This document shows, in pieces, positions 49,089 through 58,171 of a stretch of DNA of 64,000 bases. The position numbers and the translations under genes are program-made. Where the stretch lies: positions 1 to 64,000 of the forward strand of contig NZ_FLTX01000051.1 in the NCBI RefSeq assembly GCF_900092025.1, in the 5' to 3' direction. The notes under the pieces are model-generated. The model had not been told where the DNA came from, did not search any database, and was given only the letters and a program-made list of their open reading frames with translations. This stretch comes from Xanthomonas bromi. GTDB lineage: Bacteria > Pseudomonadota > Gammaproteobacteria > Xanthomonadales > Xanthomonadaceae. Each line of letters begins with the position of its first letter. Positions within the stretch are counted from its first letter, which is position 1.

Positions 49089-50219
49089 ATGAGCACCATC
49101 GACTTCACCTCGTTCCTCAAGCTGATGGCGCATCAGAAGGCGTCGGACCTGTTCATTACCTCGGGGATGCCGCCGGCGATCAAGGTGAATGGCAAGATCA
49201 GTCCGATCACCCAGAGCCCGCTGACTGCGCAGCAGAGCCGCGATCTGGTGTTGAACGTGATGACGCCTTCGCAGCGCGAGGAATTCGAAAAAACCCACGA
49301 GTGCAACTTCGCCATCGGCGTGTCCGGGGTCGGGCGTTTTCGTGTGAGCTGCTTCTACCAGCGCAACCAGGTCGGCATGGTGCTGCGCCGGATCGAAACG
49401 CGCATTCCCACCGTCGACGAGCTGAGCCTGCCGCCGGTGATCAAGACGCTGGCGATGACCAAGCGCGGCATCATCATCTTCGTTGGCGCCACCGGTACCG
49501 GTAAGTCGACCTCGCTGGCAGCGATGATCGGTTACCGCAACCAGAATTCCACCGGTCACATCATCACCATCGAAGATCCGATCGAATTCGTGCACAAGCA
49601 TGAGGGCTGCATCATCACCCAGCGCGAAGTCGGTATCGACACCGACAGCTGGGAAAATGCGCTGAAAAACACCCTGCGCCAGGCGCCGGACGTGATCATG
49701 ATCGGCGAGGTGCGTACCCGCGAGGGCATGGACCACGCGATCGCTTTCGCCGAAACCGGCCACTTGGTGCTGTGCACGCTGCACGCCAACAACGCCAACC
49801 AGGCGATGGACCGCATCATCAACTTCTTCCCGGAAGATCGCCGCGACCAGCTGTTGATGGACCTGTCGCTCAATCTGAAGGGTGTGGTTGCGCAGCAGTT
49901 GATTCCGACCCCGGACGGCCGCAGCCGCCGCGTGGCGATGGAGATCATGTTGGGCACGCCGCTGGTGCAGGACTACATCCGCGACGGCGAGATCCACAAG
50001 CTCAAGGAAATCATGAAGGAGTCCACCAACCTGGGCATGCGTACCTTCGACCAGAGCCTGTTCGAGCTCTACCAGGCGGGAGAAATCAGTTACGAAGACG
50101 CCTTGCGCTACGCCGACTCGCAAAACGAGGTGCGCCTGCGCATCAAGCTCTCCCAGGGTGGCGATGCCAAGACCCTGGCGCAGGGGCTGGATGGCGTGGA
50201 GATTGCCGAGGTTCGGTGA
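49089..50219 (+). CDS. pilU: Type IV pilus ATPase PilU
   Basis: A PilT paralog (376 residues) that assists retraction. It has Walker A GATGTGKST, Asp box IEDPIEFVHK, Walker B APDVIMIGEVRT and His box FAETGHLVLCTLHANN. It lacks the PilT AIRNLIRE motif, as PilU does. The C-terminus is longer than in PilT. The ATG follows GAAGGAG eight bases upstream. Confidence 0.96.
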   Translation: MSTIDFTSFLKLMAHQKASDLFITSGMPPAIKVNGKISPITQSPLTAQQSRDLVLNVMTPSQREEFEKTHECNFAIGVSGVGRFRVSCFYQRNQVGMVLRRIETRIPTVDELSLPPVIKTLAMTKRGIIIFVGATGTGKSTSLAAMIGYRNQNSTGHIITIEDPIEFVHKHEGCIITQREVGIDTDSWENALKNTLRQAPDVIMIGEVRTREGMDHAIAFAETGHLVLCTLHANNANQAMDRIINFFPEDRRDQLLMDLSLNLKGVVAQQLIPTPDGRSRRVAMEIMLGTPLVQDYIRDGEIHKLKEIMKESTNLGMRTFDQSLFELYQAGEISYEDALRYADSQNEVRLRIKLSQGGDAKTLAQGLDGVEIAEVR

Positions 50220-50230
50220 GGTCTTCGGAA

Positions 50231-50809
50231 ATGACGCAAGCCCCCGTTGCAGCTACCAGCGACGCGCAGACTGTGGCCGAGCCGCTGGCGCAGCGCTGGG
50301 CGCACGAGCCGCTGGCGCTGCTGTTTGCGCCATCCAACTGGAAGCTGGTTGCGATGTTTGTCAGCACCTTCGGGGCTTACGGCGGCTATTGGTTCTACCG
50401 CAACTGGATCGCACTCCGGGCGATCACCGCGCGCCCGGGAGTCTCGCCGGTCTGACGGGCAGGGCTGGCGCCGCTGAGGGTGATGACCTGCTTCCGGCTG
50501 CTGGGAAACAGCATTGGACTCAAGGCGCGATCCGGGTGGCTCTTCCAGCTGGCCGCCTTGGTCTTCATCGCCTTGTTGCTGCTGACGTTCTCAGACAGGT
50601 CGCGCCCGTTCTTCCTGGTGCTGGGCTGGTTGCCGATCGCTATGGTCAATCTGCGTCTACGGCGCTTCAAGCGCGCGCAAGGCATTCCGGAATGGCGCCG
50701 CGAGCGCTTCACCCTGCTGAGCATTCTCTGGCTGCTCAGTGGCGGATTGGTGTTTACGTTCAGCGCGCTTGCTGCGCTGGCGATTGCGCTGCTACAGCTG
50801 GTTCGCTAG
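50231..50809 (+). pseudogene. Small membrane protein interrupted by an in-frame TGA
   Basis: From ATG 50231 the frame gives 74 residues (SNWKLVAMFVSTFGAYGGYWFYRNWIALRAI) and meets TGA at 50453-50455. The same frame then continues without another stop to 50809 (RAGLAPLRVMTCFRLLGNSIGL, then two hydrophobic segments). The family normally reads Trp at this site (ISPFWRA-type), so TGG to TGA explains the break. Full length would be 192 residues. The second half could be restarted at the ATG at 50480 (109 residues). Function unknown. Confidence 0.72.
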
Positions 50810-51013
50810 ATCGCCGATCCGGCGCAGCGGATGGCAGGGGGCGGGTTGCCTGGGAGCGGTGTTCACAGGCCTGTGGCGGAGATGATGCACCGTTGGTGGC
50901 GCGCAGGTGCTTGGTGCCTGGCCGACACGAATGTGCCGCTTGTTCCGAGATCGCGTGACCCTTGCATGGCTCTCGCCGCGGTTTCAGATGTAACCAGGGC
51001 AGCCGATAGTGTC

Positions 51014-51019
51014 TAATAT
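51014..51019 (+). promoter_or_regulatory. Candidate -10 element of the yitT-like gene
   Basis: TAATAT lies 26 bases before the GTG start in a gap with no other gene. The -35 region is not clear. Confidence 0.35.
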
Positions 51020-51045
51020 CGCACCCCACTGCAGTCCCCAGATCC

Positions 51046-51762
51046 GTGAGCCTTCCCGATTCCGATCTCCGTCCGGAGCAAGAACCGTTGCCCGACGACG
51101 GCACCGTGATGACCTCCGGGCCGTTGACGCCCCCGCCGGATTCGGCGGGGACCACGGCCGACGATCACGCGTATCACCATTCGGTGGCCGAGGACGTGCA
51201 GGGCATGGTGCTGGCCACGCTGGTGGCCTCGCTCGGCCTGGCGATCTTCGCCAAGGGCGGGCTGATGATCGGCGGCATGGCGGGCGTGGCGTTCCTGCTG
51301 CACTACGCGCTGCACTGGAATTTTGGCGTGGTGTTCGTGCTGGTCAATCTGCCGTTCTACTGGCTGAGCGTGCGTCGCATGGGCTGGGAATTCACCTTGA
51401 AGACCTTTGTGGCGGTGGGTACCTGCGGTGCGCTCACCGACCTGTTGCCGCGCTGGGCCGAGTACGCGCACATCGCGACGCTGTTTTCGGCGGTCGTCGG
51501 CGGCGCGCTGGCCGGGCTGGGCATTCTGTTCTTCATCCGCCATCGCGGCAGCCTGGGCGGCATCGGCATCCTGGCGGTGTACCTGCAGCGCGAGCGCGGT
51601 TGGAGCGCCGGCAAGGTACAGATGAGTTTCGACGCGATGCTGATGGCGATCGCGTTTTTCGTGCTGACGCCGGACAAGGTGCTGTATTCGGCCATCGGTG
51701 CGCTGACGCTGAGTCTGGTGCTGATGTTCAATCACCGCCCGCACCGCTACATGGGCGTTTGA
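51046..51762 (+). CDS. YitT family membrane protein
   Basis: A 238-residue membrane protein of the YitT (DUF161) group with about five membrane segments after a 45-residue acidic/Pro-rich N-terminal tail. Family markers include GGMAGVAFLLHYALHWNFGVVFVLVNLPFY-like sequence (markers GGMAGVAFLL and NLPFYWLSV) and a C-terminal half with LYSAIGALTLS. It starts with GTG; an ATG at codon 22 would trim most of the tail. Function is unknown. Confidence 0.82.
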   Translation: MSLPDSDLRPEQEPLPDDGTVMTSGPLTPPPDSAGTTADDHAYHHSVAEDVQGMVLATLVASLGLAIFAKGGLMIGGMAGVAFLLHYALHWNFGVVFVLVNLPFYWLSVRRMGWEFTLKTFVAVGTCGALTDLLPRWAEYAHIATLFSAVVGGALAGLGILFFIRHRGSLGGIGILAVYLQRERGWSAGKVQMSFDAMLMAIAFFVLTPDKVLYSAIGALTLSLVLMFNHRPHRYMGV

Positions 51763-51990
51763 CCTGTCAGGCGACGTCGTTGCACCCGCGTAGGAGCGCA
51801 ACTGGGCGCAACGAAGCCTTGGAGTGGCTAACAAAAACTACTGCGCAGCCATTAGGCGGGCGCGGTCGGTGCTGCATGTACCACGCGTCGGCTCCGGTTC
51901 TGAGCGCGCCGCCCACACCCACCTGACGACTGCTCGCTACGTTCTGTTAGCCGCTCTCAGTGGTAATGCTGCGTTGAACCCGGTTACGCT
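51763..51990. other. Intergenic region with a palindromic element
   Basis: A GTAGGAGCGCAACTGGGCGC motif of REP-like type (about 51791) is followed by the MITE-like block at 51822-51956. No gene supported. Confidence 0.5.
51822..51956. mobile_element. MITE-like element with inverted ends
   Basis: A 135-base block whose ends are imperfect inverted repeats: GAGTGGCTAACA on the left and TGTTAGCCGCTC on the right, with further match inwards for about 20 more bases. It encodes no protein. The inner part has GC-rich complementary stretches (GGGCGCG and CGCGCCGCCC). It lies between convergent genes. I infer a non-autonomous mobile or structured repeat; a transposase source is not in the window. Confidence 0.6.
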
Positions 51991-52530
51991 TTATTTCGAC
52001 TGCATCCAGGCTGGTTTGAGTTTGGCGATGCGTTTGAATACCGGGCATTGCGCATGGTGTGCACCGGGCAGGTAGCCCAGGCTCATCAGGAACTCGCCGG
52101 TGATTTCGCCGCCGGTGAAACGGAAGGTCTTCTTGAACAGTTTGACCCAGGCCGGCTTGTCGAGCGGATGTTGTGCATCCAGCCATTGCGCAAAACTGCC
52201 ATGCGAACGGCGCAAGACCTGGATGACCTGCGCATTGTGGATGGCCGCCAGGATCTTCAAACGATTGCGGATGATGCCGGCGTCGCCCATCAACCTGGCG
52301 ATGTCGGCGTCGCCGTACGCTGCGACGGTGTCCACATCGAATCGGTCATAGGCCTGCTGGAAATTGACGCGCTTACGCAGGATGGTTTCCCAACTCAAGC
52401 CGGCCTGATTGATTTCCAGCACCAGGCGTTCGAACAGCTCGCGTTCTTCGCGCTGCGGGAAGCCATATTCGTGGTCGTGGTAATGCCCGTGCACCGGGTG
52501 GCCGGGCGCGATGCTGCAGTAGCCGCTCAT
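51991..52530 (-). CDS. tag: DNA-3-methyladenine glycosylase I
   Basis: Tag removes 3-methyladenine from alkylated DNA. The 179-residue protein begins MSGYCSIAPG with zinc ligand Cys5, His18 in YHDHEYGFP, and a late His and Cys in LPGAHHAQC. The active-site segment is AGLSWETILRKRVNF. The ATG at 52530 overlaps the stop of the upstream DUF4153 gene (ATGA), so it is translated with it. Confidence 0.95.
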   Translation of the reverse strand: MSGYCSIAPGHPVHGHYHDHEYGFPQREERELFERLVLEINQAGLSWETILRKRVNFQQAYDRFDVDTVAAYGDADIARLMGDAGIIRNRLKILAAIHNAQVIQVLRRSHGSFAQWLDAQHPLDKPAWVKLFKKTFRFTGGEITGEFLMSLGYLPGAHHAQCPVFKRIAKLKPAWMQSK

Positions 52531-54371
52531 GGTCGCGGTCCCGGTTGGATACCCGCTTCGTTGGGGGTGATGTGGATGCGTCGGCCTCCCGGTAGCGCCA
52601 GGTCCGGCCAGCGAGTGGGCCGCGGCTGTAGCTGACCGTTGCGCAGCGCCTTGCTCACGTCGCTCATGGCCGCGCCATCGAGGGAATAGAGCTGTGCTGT
52701 ACCGGCTTGATACCATCCATGGCGATTGCGGGTCTGCAGTTCGCAGGCAACCGTGTAGTCGGCTCCGAGATTGCACAGCAGCACGTCGAGCTCGCCGTCG
52801 CCATCGAGGTCGCTGCTGCTGACCACGCAGGTGCTGTTGCCCTGCGTGCAGGCTCCCCAGAGCATCTTGGACCTCACCAGGTACTGCCACCAATCCGCTG
52901 GCGGCTCTGCCTGGCCGGCAGCCAAGGTCACATGCTGGCGGATCTGGGTCAGATCGGTCAGCTGTTTGTCCTTCTGGTCTTCTACTGTCTCACTGCGTTC
53001 CCAACGGCTGGTGCGTGCCAGCAGTTGCTCCAGCTTCTGCTTGCGCTCGGGGCTGCCGGCAAAGGCAGGAGTTGCGCGCAGCGCCTGCACGGCCAGATAG
53101 CCGCGGCGGCCATTGTCGAAACGCAGGAATTCCAGATTCGTGCGTTCGCTCTCGGGCGTGCCGATGGCCAGTCGCTGCATCTGGCTGTGTACCGTGATGC
53201 GGTAGGGGTCCAGCAACGGGCTGTTGATCAGGATCGCCAGGCCGATCACCACCCAAGACAGCACCATGTTGCCGCTGGCCAGATGCGCCAGCCAGTGGCC
53301 CGCACGCGGCCGCACCACCGCAAACGCGTAGGCGGACGCGTACGCCAGCGCCAACACCGCCATTACCGCAGCGCAGAAACGCTCGCCGGTCCAGCCATGC
53401 TGTGCGATGCGTAGCGCCAGCGCATAGGCCGCCAGCGCCGCGTGCAGGGGCAGGCTGAGCAGACCGGCCTCGACCACCCGGCGCAGCCAGCGCGGGTACG
53501 GCGGCTGCACGCTGCCATCCCGATAGACCGCATTGGTGAACAGCACCAACCCGAAGACCAGGCTCAGCAGGATCGATGCCGCCGAACGGGTCTGCCAGAG
53601 CGCCTGCAGGCCGGTGAATGGCAATACAAGCAGGAACAGCACGGCAACCGCGGCCAGCAGCGGCAGCAGGCCGGTGCACAGCGAGAACAGAATTTGCCGC
53701 ATCACCTGCACGGCGCGGTGCTGGGTGCGCCCGATCAGGATGCCCAGCCCTGTCATGATGCCGGTTGCCAGATAGATGAAGGCCTGTTCGCGGAACAGCT
53801 CGCGAAAGACCATGATCTTGACCAGGGCGAACAGGCTGGCCCACAACCACAGCACCATCCAGCACACCCACACGAACAGCAGCGCCAGCGCCAGGGTCAA
53901 CGCGTTCTGCCAGGCATGGTCGAACAGGGTGTGGTAGTCCGCCCGCCAGTGGCCGTGCTGCTGGCGATACTGCAGCCAGGGCAGGGCGACGAACCACCCG
54001 ACCGTGACGGTGAAGCCGAACGGCCACAGGACACTTGCGATCTGCAGGGCTGGTGCACCGGTGGCGCTCCATGCCGCCCAGCCGCCGAGTGCAGCCAACA
54101 CCAGCGTGCTGCCCGCCACGTGCTGCCACAGGCGGCGATCGCGCAGCTGCTGCAGGCTCAGCAGCACCATGCTGGGCACCGTCATCACCAGGGTGTACCA
54201 GCAAATGCGCACGCCCAGGTCGGTGAAGGGATGCACGCCGTGCTGGGCGCCCAGGGCGGCCAGGTACAGCAGCCCGCCCTGCAGCAGCGCGACCAGCACA
54301 ATGAGGGCGCGGGTCTGCCGCGTCAGGGGCGTATCGGGCTCTAGGCTGCTGGTGGCGGGGATGTTTTGCAT
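52527..54371 (-). CDS. DUF4153 domain-containing membrane protein
   Basis: A 614-residue protein. Residues about 20-400 contain some ten or more membrane segments (DUF4153 region), and about 420-614 form a soluble C-terminal region. I take the ATG at 54371; the longer frame runs into the algH promoter. The C-terminal part includes SDLDGDGELDVLLCNLGAD, which resembles a calcium-binding FG-GAP or dockerin-like loop. Function unknown. Divergent from algH by 78 bases. Confidence 0.8.
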   Translation of the reverse strand: MQNIPATSSLEPDTPLTRQTRALIVLVALLQGGLLYLAALGAQHGVHPFTDLGVRICWYTLVMTVPSMVLLSLQQLRDRRLWQHVAGSTLVLAALGGWAAWSATGAPALQIASVLWPFGFTVTVGWFVALPWLQYRQQHGHWRADYHTLFDHAWQNALTLALALLFVWVCWMVLWLWASLFALVKIMVFRELFREQAFIYLATGIMTGLGILIGRTQHRAVQVMRQILFSLCTGLLPLLAAVAVLFLLVLPFTGLQALWQTRSAASILLSLVFGLVLFTNAVYRDGSVQPPYPRWLRRVVEAGLLSLPLHAALAAYALALRIAQHGWTGERFCAAVMAVLALAYASAYAFAVVRPRAGHWLAHLASGNMVLSWVVIGLAILINSPLLDPYRITVHSQMQRLAIGTPESERTNLEFLRFDNGRRGYLAVQALRATPAFAGSPERKQKLEQLLARTSRWERSETVEDQKDKQLTDLTQIRQHVTLAAGQAEPPADWWQYLVRSKMLWGACTQGNSTCVVSSSDLDGDGELDVLLCNLGADYTVACELQTRNRHGWYQAGTAQLYSLDGAAMSDVSKALRNGQLQPRPTRWPDLALPGGRRIHITPNEAGIQPGPRP

Positions 54372-54437
54372 TGACGTTCCATGTTCTCGGCAAGCGACCA
54401 GTATGGCAGCGGCTCTGCGCGCAACGGTACGAACGGC

Positions 54438-54443
54438 TAGAAT
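54438..54443 (+). promoter_or_regulatory. Candidate -10 element of algH, leaderless spacing
   Basis: TAGAAT ends six bases before the ATG at 54450. Transcription would start at or next to the start codon, which implies a leaderless mRNA. No Shine-Dalgarno sequence is present. Confidence 0.4.
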
Positions 54444-54449
54444 GCGGCC

Positions 54450-55016
54450 ATGTCTGTTTTGCCCACGCCTCTGGCCAACCAACTGCTGATCGCGCTTCCG
54501 GCGCTGTCCGATCCCACCTTTTCGCGTAGCGTCGCGCTGATCTGTCAGCACGACGAGAACGGCGCCATGGGCGTGCTGGTCAACCGGCCGTCCGAATACA
54601 CCCTGGGCGAAGTGCTGTCGCAGATGGGCATCGATACCGATGATGAGCCGCTACGCGAGCAGATCGTGCTCAGCGGCGGGCCGGTGCATCCGGAGCGCGG
54701 CTTTGTGATCCATGACGATGCGCGCGAATGGGACTCCAGCCTGGAAGTGGGGCAAGGCGTGTTCCTGACCACCTCGCGCGACATCCTCGAAGCCATGGCG
54801 GCCGGCAACGGCCCGCGCAATGCGCTGGTGGCGCTGGGCTGCGCAGGTTGGGGCGCAGGCCAGCTGGAATTCGAACTGGGCGAAAACAGCTGGCTCACCG
54901 CGCCGTCGGACGCCAACGTGCTGTTCGCCACCGCGCTGGAAGATCGCTGGCAGACCGCTGCCGGGCGCATCGGTGTGGACCTGTTCCGGCTTACGGATTA
55001 TTCCGGGCATGCCTGA
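54450..55016 (+). CDS. YqgE/AlgH family protein
   Basis: A 188-residue protein of the UPF0301 family (AlgH in pseudomonads). Markers are [47 protein letters not shown] and [14 protein letters not shown]. The biochemical function is not settled. It overlaps ruvX by 8 bases, the conserved yqgE-yqgF pairing, with pyrB next. Confidence 0.93.
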   Translation: MSVLPTPLANQLLIALPALSDPTFSRSVALICQHDENGAMGVLVNRPSEYTLGEVLSQMGIDTDDEPLREQIVLSGGPVHPERGFVIHDDAREWDSSLEVGQGVFLTTSRDILEAMAAGNGPRNALVALGCAGWGAGQLEFELGENSWLTAPSDANVLFATALEDRWQTAAGRIGVDLFRLTDYSGHA

Positions 55017-55476
55017 GGCGGGCGCAATCCGCCCCGAAGGCACAGTGCTGGGCTTCGACGTGGGGTCGCGCCGGATCGGCGTGGCGGTCGGCACCGCGCT
55101 CGGTGCAGGCGCGCGCGCTGTTGCCGTCATCAACGTGCACGCCAGCGGCCCGGACTGGGTTGCGCTGGACCGCGTGCACAAGGAATGGTGCCCGAACGGT
55201 CTGGTGGTCGGCGACCCGCTCACCCTGGACGACAAAGACCAACCTGCACGCAAACGCGCGCATGCCTTCGCCCGCGAATTGCGCGCGCGCTATGCGCTGC
55301 CGGTCGTGCTGATCGACGAGCGCTCCAGTTCGGTCGAAGCCGCGCAGCGTTTCGCGCGCGAGCGCGCCGATGGACGCAAGCGCCGCCGCGATGCCGAAGC
55401 GCTCGATGCCATGGCTGCCGCGGTGATCGTCGAACGCTGGTTGGCCGCGCCCGACCAAGCCACCCTTCTTCCTTGA
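55009..55476 (+). CDS. ruvX: Holliday junction resolvase-like protein RuvX
   Basis: A 155-residue RNase-H-fold protein (YqgF) implicated in processing of 16S rRNA ends. Motifs are [15 protein letters not shown] (catalytic Asp), [22 protein letters not shown] and the late acidic [12 protein letters not shown]. The ATG at 55009 overlaps the yqgE stop. pyrB follows after 13 bases, so the three genes form one operon. Confidence 0.93.
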   Translation: MPEAGAIRPEGTVLGFDVGSRRIGVAVGTALGAGARAVAVINVHASGPDWVALDRVHKEWCPNGLVVGDPLTLDDKDQPARKRAHAFARELRARYALPVVLIDERSSSVEAAQRFARERADGRKRRRDAEALDAMAAAVIVERWLAAPDQATLLP

Positions 55477-55489
55477 CTCCCGACCTGCG

Positions 55490-56437
55490 ATGACCACCAT
55501 GCAACTCGATTCGGACGGACGCCTGCGTCACCTGCTCACCCTGGAAGGACTGCCGCGCACCACGCTGCTGCAATTGCTCGACCGCGCCGGCCAGATCCGC
55601 GATGCGGCGGTGGGGCGCGTGGGTAAACGCAGCGTGCTGGCGGGCACCGCCGTGTGCACGCTGTTTTTCGAACCCTCTACGCGTACGCGCAGTTCCTTCC
55701 ATCTGGCGGCGCAGCGACTGGGCGCGGACGTGCTCAATTTCGACGCTTCCAACTCCTCCACCCGCAAGGGCGAAACCGCGCGCGACACCTTGAAGAATCT
55801 CGAAGCGATGGGCGTGCGCGGCTTCGTGGTGCGTCACCCCGACGATGGTGCGGTGGAAGCGCTGGCGGCCGCCGCGGGCGAGGGCACCGCGTTGATCAAT
55901 GCCGGCGACGGACGTAGCGCGCATCCCACCCAGGGCCTGCTCGACATGCTCACCCTGCGCCAGGCCAAGGGCACCGATTTCTCCAAGCTCAAGGTCGTGA
56001 TCGTCGGCGACGTGAAGCATTCGCGTGTGGCGCGCTCGGACCTGCATGCACTGCGCACGCTGGGTGCCGGCGAGATCCGCGTCTGCGGCCCGGCGAGCCT
56101 GCTGCCCGATGACGACATGCTGGACGGCTGCGTGGTCGGCCAGGACTTCGACGCCATGCTGGAAGGCGCCGATGCGCTGATGATGTTGCGTCTGCAGCGC
56201 GAGCGCATGGAAGAGGGGCTGGTGCCCTCCCTGGAGCAGTACCACACCGAATACGGCCTCACCCGCGAGCGCCTGGCGCGCGCCAGCCGCGATGCCGCGG
56301 TGCTGCATCCGGGCCCGATCAACCGCGGCGTGGAAATCACCGATGAAGTGGCCGACGGCCCGCAATCCTGCGTATTGCGGCAGGTCGCCAACGGCGTCGC
56401 CGTGCGCATGGCCGTGCTGGAAACCTTGCTCGGCTAA
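55490..56437 (+). CDS. pyrB: Aspartate carbamoyltransferase catalytic subunit
   Basis: Makes carbamoyl-aspartate in pyrimidine synthesis. The 315-residue protein has the carbamoyl phosphate motif FFEPSTRTRSSF, the RKGETARDT loop, HPTQGLLDMLT and HPGPINRGVEI. No regulatory pyrI chain or pyrC-like partner follows directly. It is the third gene of the yqgE-ruvX-pyrB operon, an order conserved in several gammaproteobacteria. Confidence 0.96.
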   Translation: MTTMQLDSDGRLRHLLTLEGLPRTTLLQLLDRAGQIRDAAVGRVGKRSVLAGTAVCTLFFEPSTRTRSSFHLAAQRLGADVLNFDASNSSTRKGETARDTLKNLEAMGVRGFVVRHPDDGAVEALAAAAGEGTALINAGDGRSAHPTQGLLDMLTLRQAKGTDFSKLKVVIVGDVKHSRVARSDLHALRTLGAGEIRVCGPASLLPDDDMLDGCVVGQDFDAMLEGADALMMLRLQRERMEEGLVPSLEQYHTEYGLTRERLARASRDAAVLHPGPINRGVEITDEVADGPQSCVLRQVANGVAVRMAVLETLLG

Positions 56438-56448
56438 GGGCGGCAACA

Positions 56449-56473
56449 CGACCGCGCGACGACCGCGCGGTCG
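56449..56473 (+). other. Strong hairpin downstream of pyrB
   Basis: CGACCGCGCG pairs with CGCGCGGTCG around a 4-5 base loop, 11 bases past the pyrB stop. No T-run follows, so it may be an mRNA-stabilising hairpin or a rho-dependent end rather than a classical terminator. Confidence 0.5.
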
Positions 56474-56625
56474 CGCTCGATGTGTGAATGTCGATTGCGA
56501 ACAGACAGCTGCGTGTTGCCGGGCGTGCCTCGCAGCCTGTGTGTGGTGACGGTTGCGCTCGAAGCACAAATCCGTGAGCGCAAGCACCCGCTTGCAACCG
56601 GATGCACCCGGCGATCTGCTCTTTC

Positions 56626-56639
56626 GATTCCCGATTCCC
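56626..56639. repeat. GATTCCC heptamer, two units
   Basis: Two perfect units, single arm, 60 bases before the OsmC gene. Same family as the arrays at 8397, 35724, 39131 and 48963. Confidence 0.7.
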
Positions 56640-56701
56640 CGCACCACCAGCTAACACCCACTCACCTATCGTGACGGCTCCTTTCAGCGCAGGAGATCGC
56701 A

Positions 56702-57136
56702 ATGGGTATTTCACGTCACGCCACCGCTCATTGGGAAGGCGACCTCAAGACCGGCAAGGGCCAGCTCAGTACGCCGCAGAGCGGCTTGATGGACAACACC
56801 CGCTATGCCTTCAGCAGCCGCTTCGGCGACGAGAAGGGTACCAATCCGGAAGAGCTCATCGCCGCCGCGCATGCCGGCTGTTTCACCATGGCCTTGTCTG
56901 CGCAGTTGACCGAAGCCGGCTTTCCGCCCACCTCGCTGGATACGCGCGCCGATGTGGATTTGTCGATGGAAGGCGGTCCGCAGCTGTCGCAGATCCGCCT
57001 CAAGCTCACCGCCGTGGTGCCGGGCATCGACGAGGCCAAGTTCCGCGAGCTGGCCGATACCGCCAAGAAGAATTGCCCGGTATCCAAAGCGTTGAGCGCC
57101 GTGCCGATCAGCCTGGAAACCGAGTTTTCGAGCTGA
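56702..57136 (+). CDS. OsmC family peroxiredoxin
   Basis: A 144-residue thiol peroxidase for organic hydroperoxides. The two catalytic cysteines are Cys60 (AAAHAGCFTMAL) and Cys125 (KKNCPVSKAL). The glutamate/arginine pair of the active site is in the GTNPEELIAAAH region and the N-terminal strands. It fits the OsmC rather than Ohr subgroup by its N-terminus (MGISRHATAHWEGDL). GCAGGAGAT precedes the ATG. No OhrR-type regulator is adjacent. Confidence 0.94.
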   Translation: MGISRHATAHWEGDLKTGKGQLSTPQSGLMDNTRYAFSSRFGDEKGTNPEELIAAAHAGCFTMALSAQLTEAGFPPTSLDTRADVDLSMEGGPQLSQIRLKLTAVVPGIDEAKFRELADTAKKNCPVSKALSAVPISLETEFSS

Positions 57137-57288
57137 CGCCAACACCGCTGCGACGCGCCGCCATCGGCGCACGGCGCGCGCAGCTGGCGGCAACCTGAAT
57201 AGGGCTTTTCGCGGCTGGTTTGGTTCAGTGCGGTTTCACTGGTGCAGGCAGAGCATCGGCAGCGTGTCCTCCCTATGAAGCTGCCGCA

Positions 57289-57888
57289 ATGAAAACTCTC
57301 GTGCTTGGTGCTCTGGTGATGGGTCTGGTTGTGGCAGGCAATGCCACGGCACAGCGCTATGACAGCGGCTATCGCGACTACGGCCGCAGCGGCTACGAGG
57401 ATGGTCGTTACGAATATGCGCGCGTTGTGCGCGTCGATCCGATCATCGTTGCCGATTCATATAACGAACGCACCAGCGAACGTTGCTACGACCGTCCCGC
57501 CAACGGTTACTACACCAGCAACGACGGCTACTACCGCGACGGCGGCTACGCACAGGCCGGCGTCTCCAATCGTGGCGTCGCCAGTGTCATCGGTGGTATT
57601 GCTGGCGCAGTGCTCGGTAGCCAGGTCGGTGGCGGCAACGGTCGTCTGGTGGGCACCGCCGTGGGCACCATGGCAGGTGTAGCGGCGGGCCGCTCGATCT
57701 ATGAAGCCAACAACCGCAACTACCAGGGCAACGTCAGAGTCTGCGAGCCGGTGTCCTACCGCCGCGAACGCGACCGCGTGGATGGTTACGATGTGACCTA
57801 CGAATACGGTGGTCGCATGTATCACACGCATAGCGATTACAACCCGGGCGACCGCATCCGCGTGCGTGTCGACGTGCGCCCTGACTGA
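57289..57888 (+). CDS. Glycine zipper 2TM domain exported protein
   Basis: A 199-residue protein with a signal peptide (MKTLVLGALVMGLVVAGNATA). A Tyr/Gly/Arg-rich stretch (about 22-90) precedes a glycine zipper (GVASVIGGIAGAVLGSQVGGG ... GTAVGTMAGVAAG, about 96-132) of the Rickettsia 17-kDa type. The C-terminal domain (YDVTYEYGGRMYHTHSDYNPGDRIRVRVDV) is the conserved tail of the xanthomonad version. No lipobox is seen. Probably envelope-located; function unknown. Confidence 0.87.
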   Translation: MKTLVLGALVMGLVVAGNATAQRYDSGYRDYGRSGYEDGRYEYARVVRVDPIIVADSYNERTSERCYDRPANGYYTSNDGYYRDGGYAQAGVSNRGVASVIGGIAGAVLGSQVGGGNGRLVGTAVGTMAGVAAGRSIYEANNRNYQGNVRVCEPVSYRRERDRVDGYDVTYEYGGRMYHTHSDYNPGDRIRVRVDVRPD

Positions 57889-57942
57889 TCAATGCGGGAT
57901 GCATGCGGTGCCGCTGGCTGGTTGCGGCATCGGGTTAAAGAG

Positions 57943-57977
57943 AGAACGCTGCGGGCAACCGCAGCGTTCTTGTTTTT
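57943..57977 (+). terminator. Rho-independent terminator of the glycine-zipper gene
   Basis: AGAACGCTGCGG pairs perfectly with CCGCAGCGTTCT around a four-base loop, followed by TGTTTTT. It lies 55 bases after the stop. Confidence 0.9.
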
Positions 57978-58171
57978 GGCGTGATGATGCGGCTGCAGCG
58001 GTGGGCTGTCAGTCGCGCTTAGCCGTTGATCGGTACGCCGTACCGCTGCGTCGCACGCGTCCGACCATTGGCGCAACGGATGACGCGGCTCCGGTCGTAT
58101 ACGTTATTGAGCAGCACTGGCAGGCGCTGCGCGGTGCTGGCTTGGATCTACGTACAGTGTGGTCAACCGCT

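Noticed and set aside
47937-50123. A 728-codon minus-strand open frame opposite pilT and pilU
   Set aside because: It lies exactly across two well-supported genes in the opposite strand, has His/Arg-rich shadow composition, no motifs and no ribosome site. It is a by-product of GC-rich codon use.
50453-50455. In-frame TGA as a selenocysteine codon
   Set aside because: The expected residue is Trp, the protein is not a known selenoprotein type, and no SECIS-like hairpin is evident just after the codon. A nonsense mutation is simpler.
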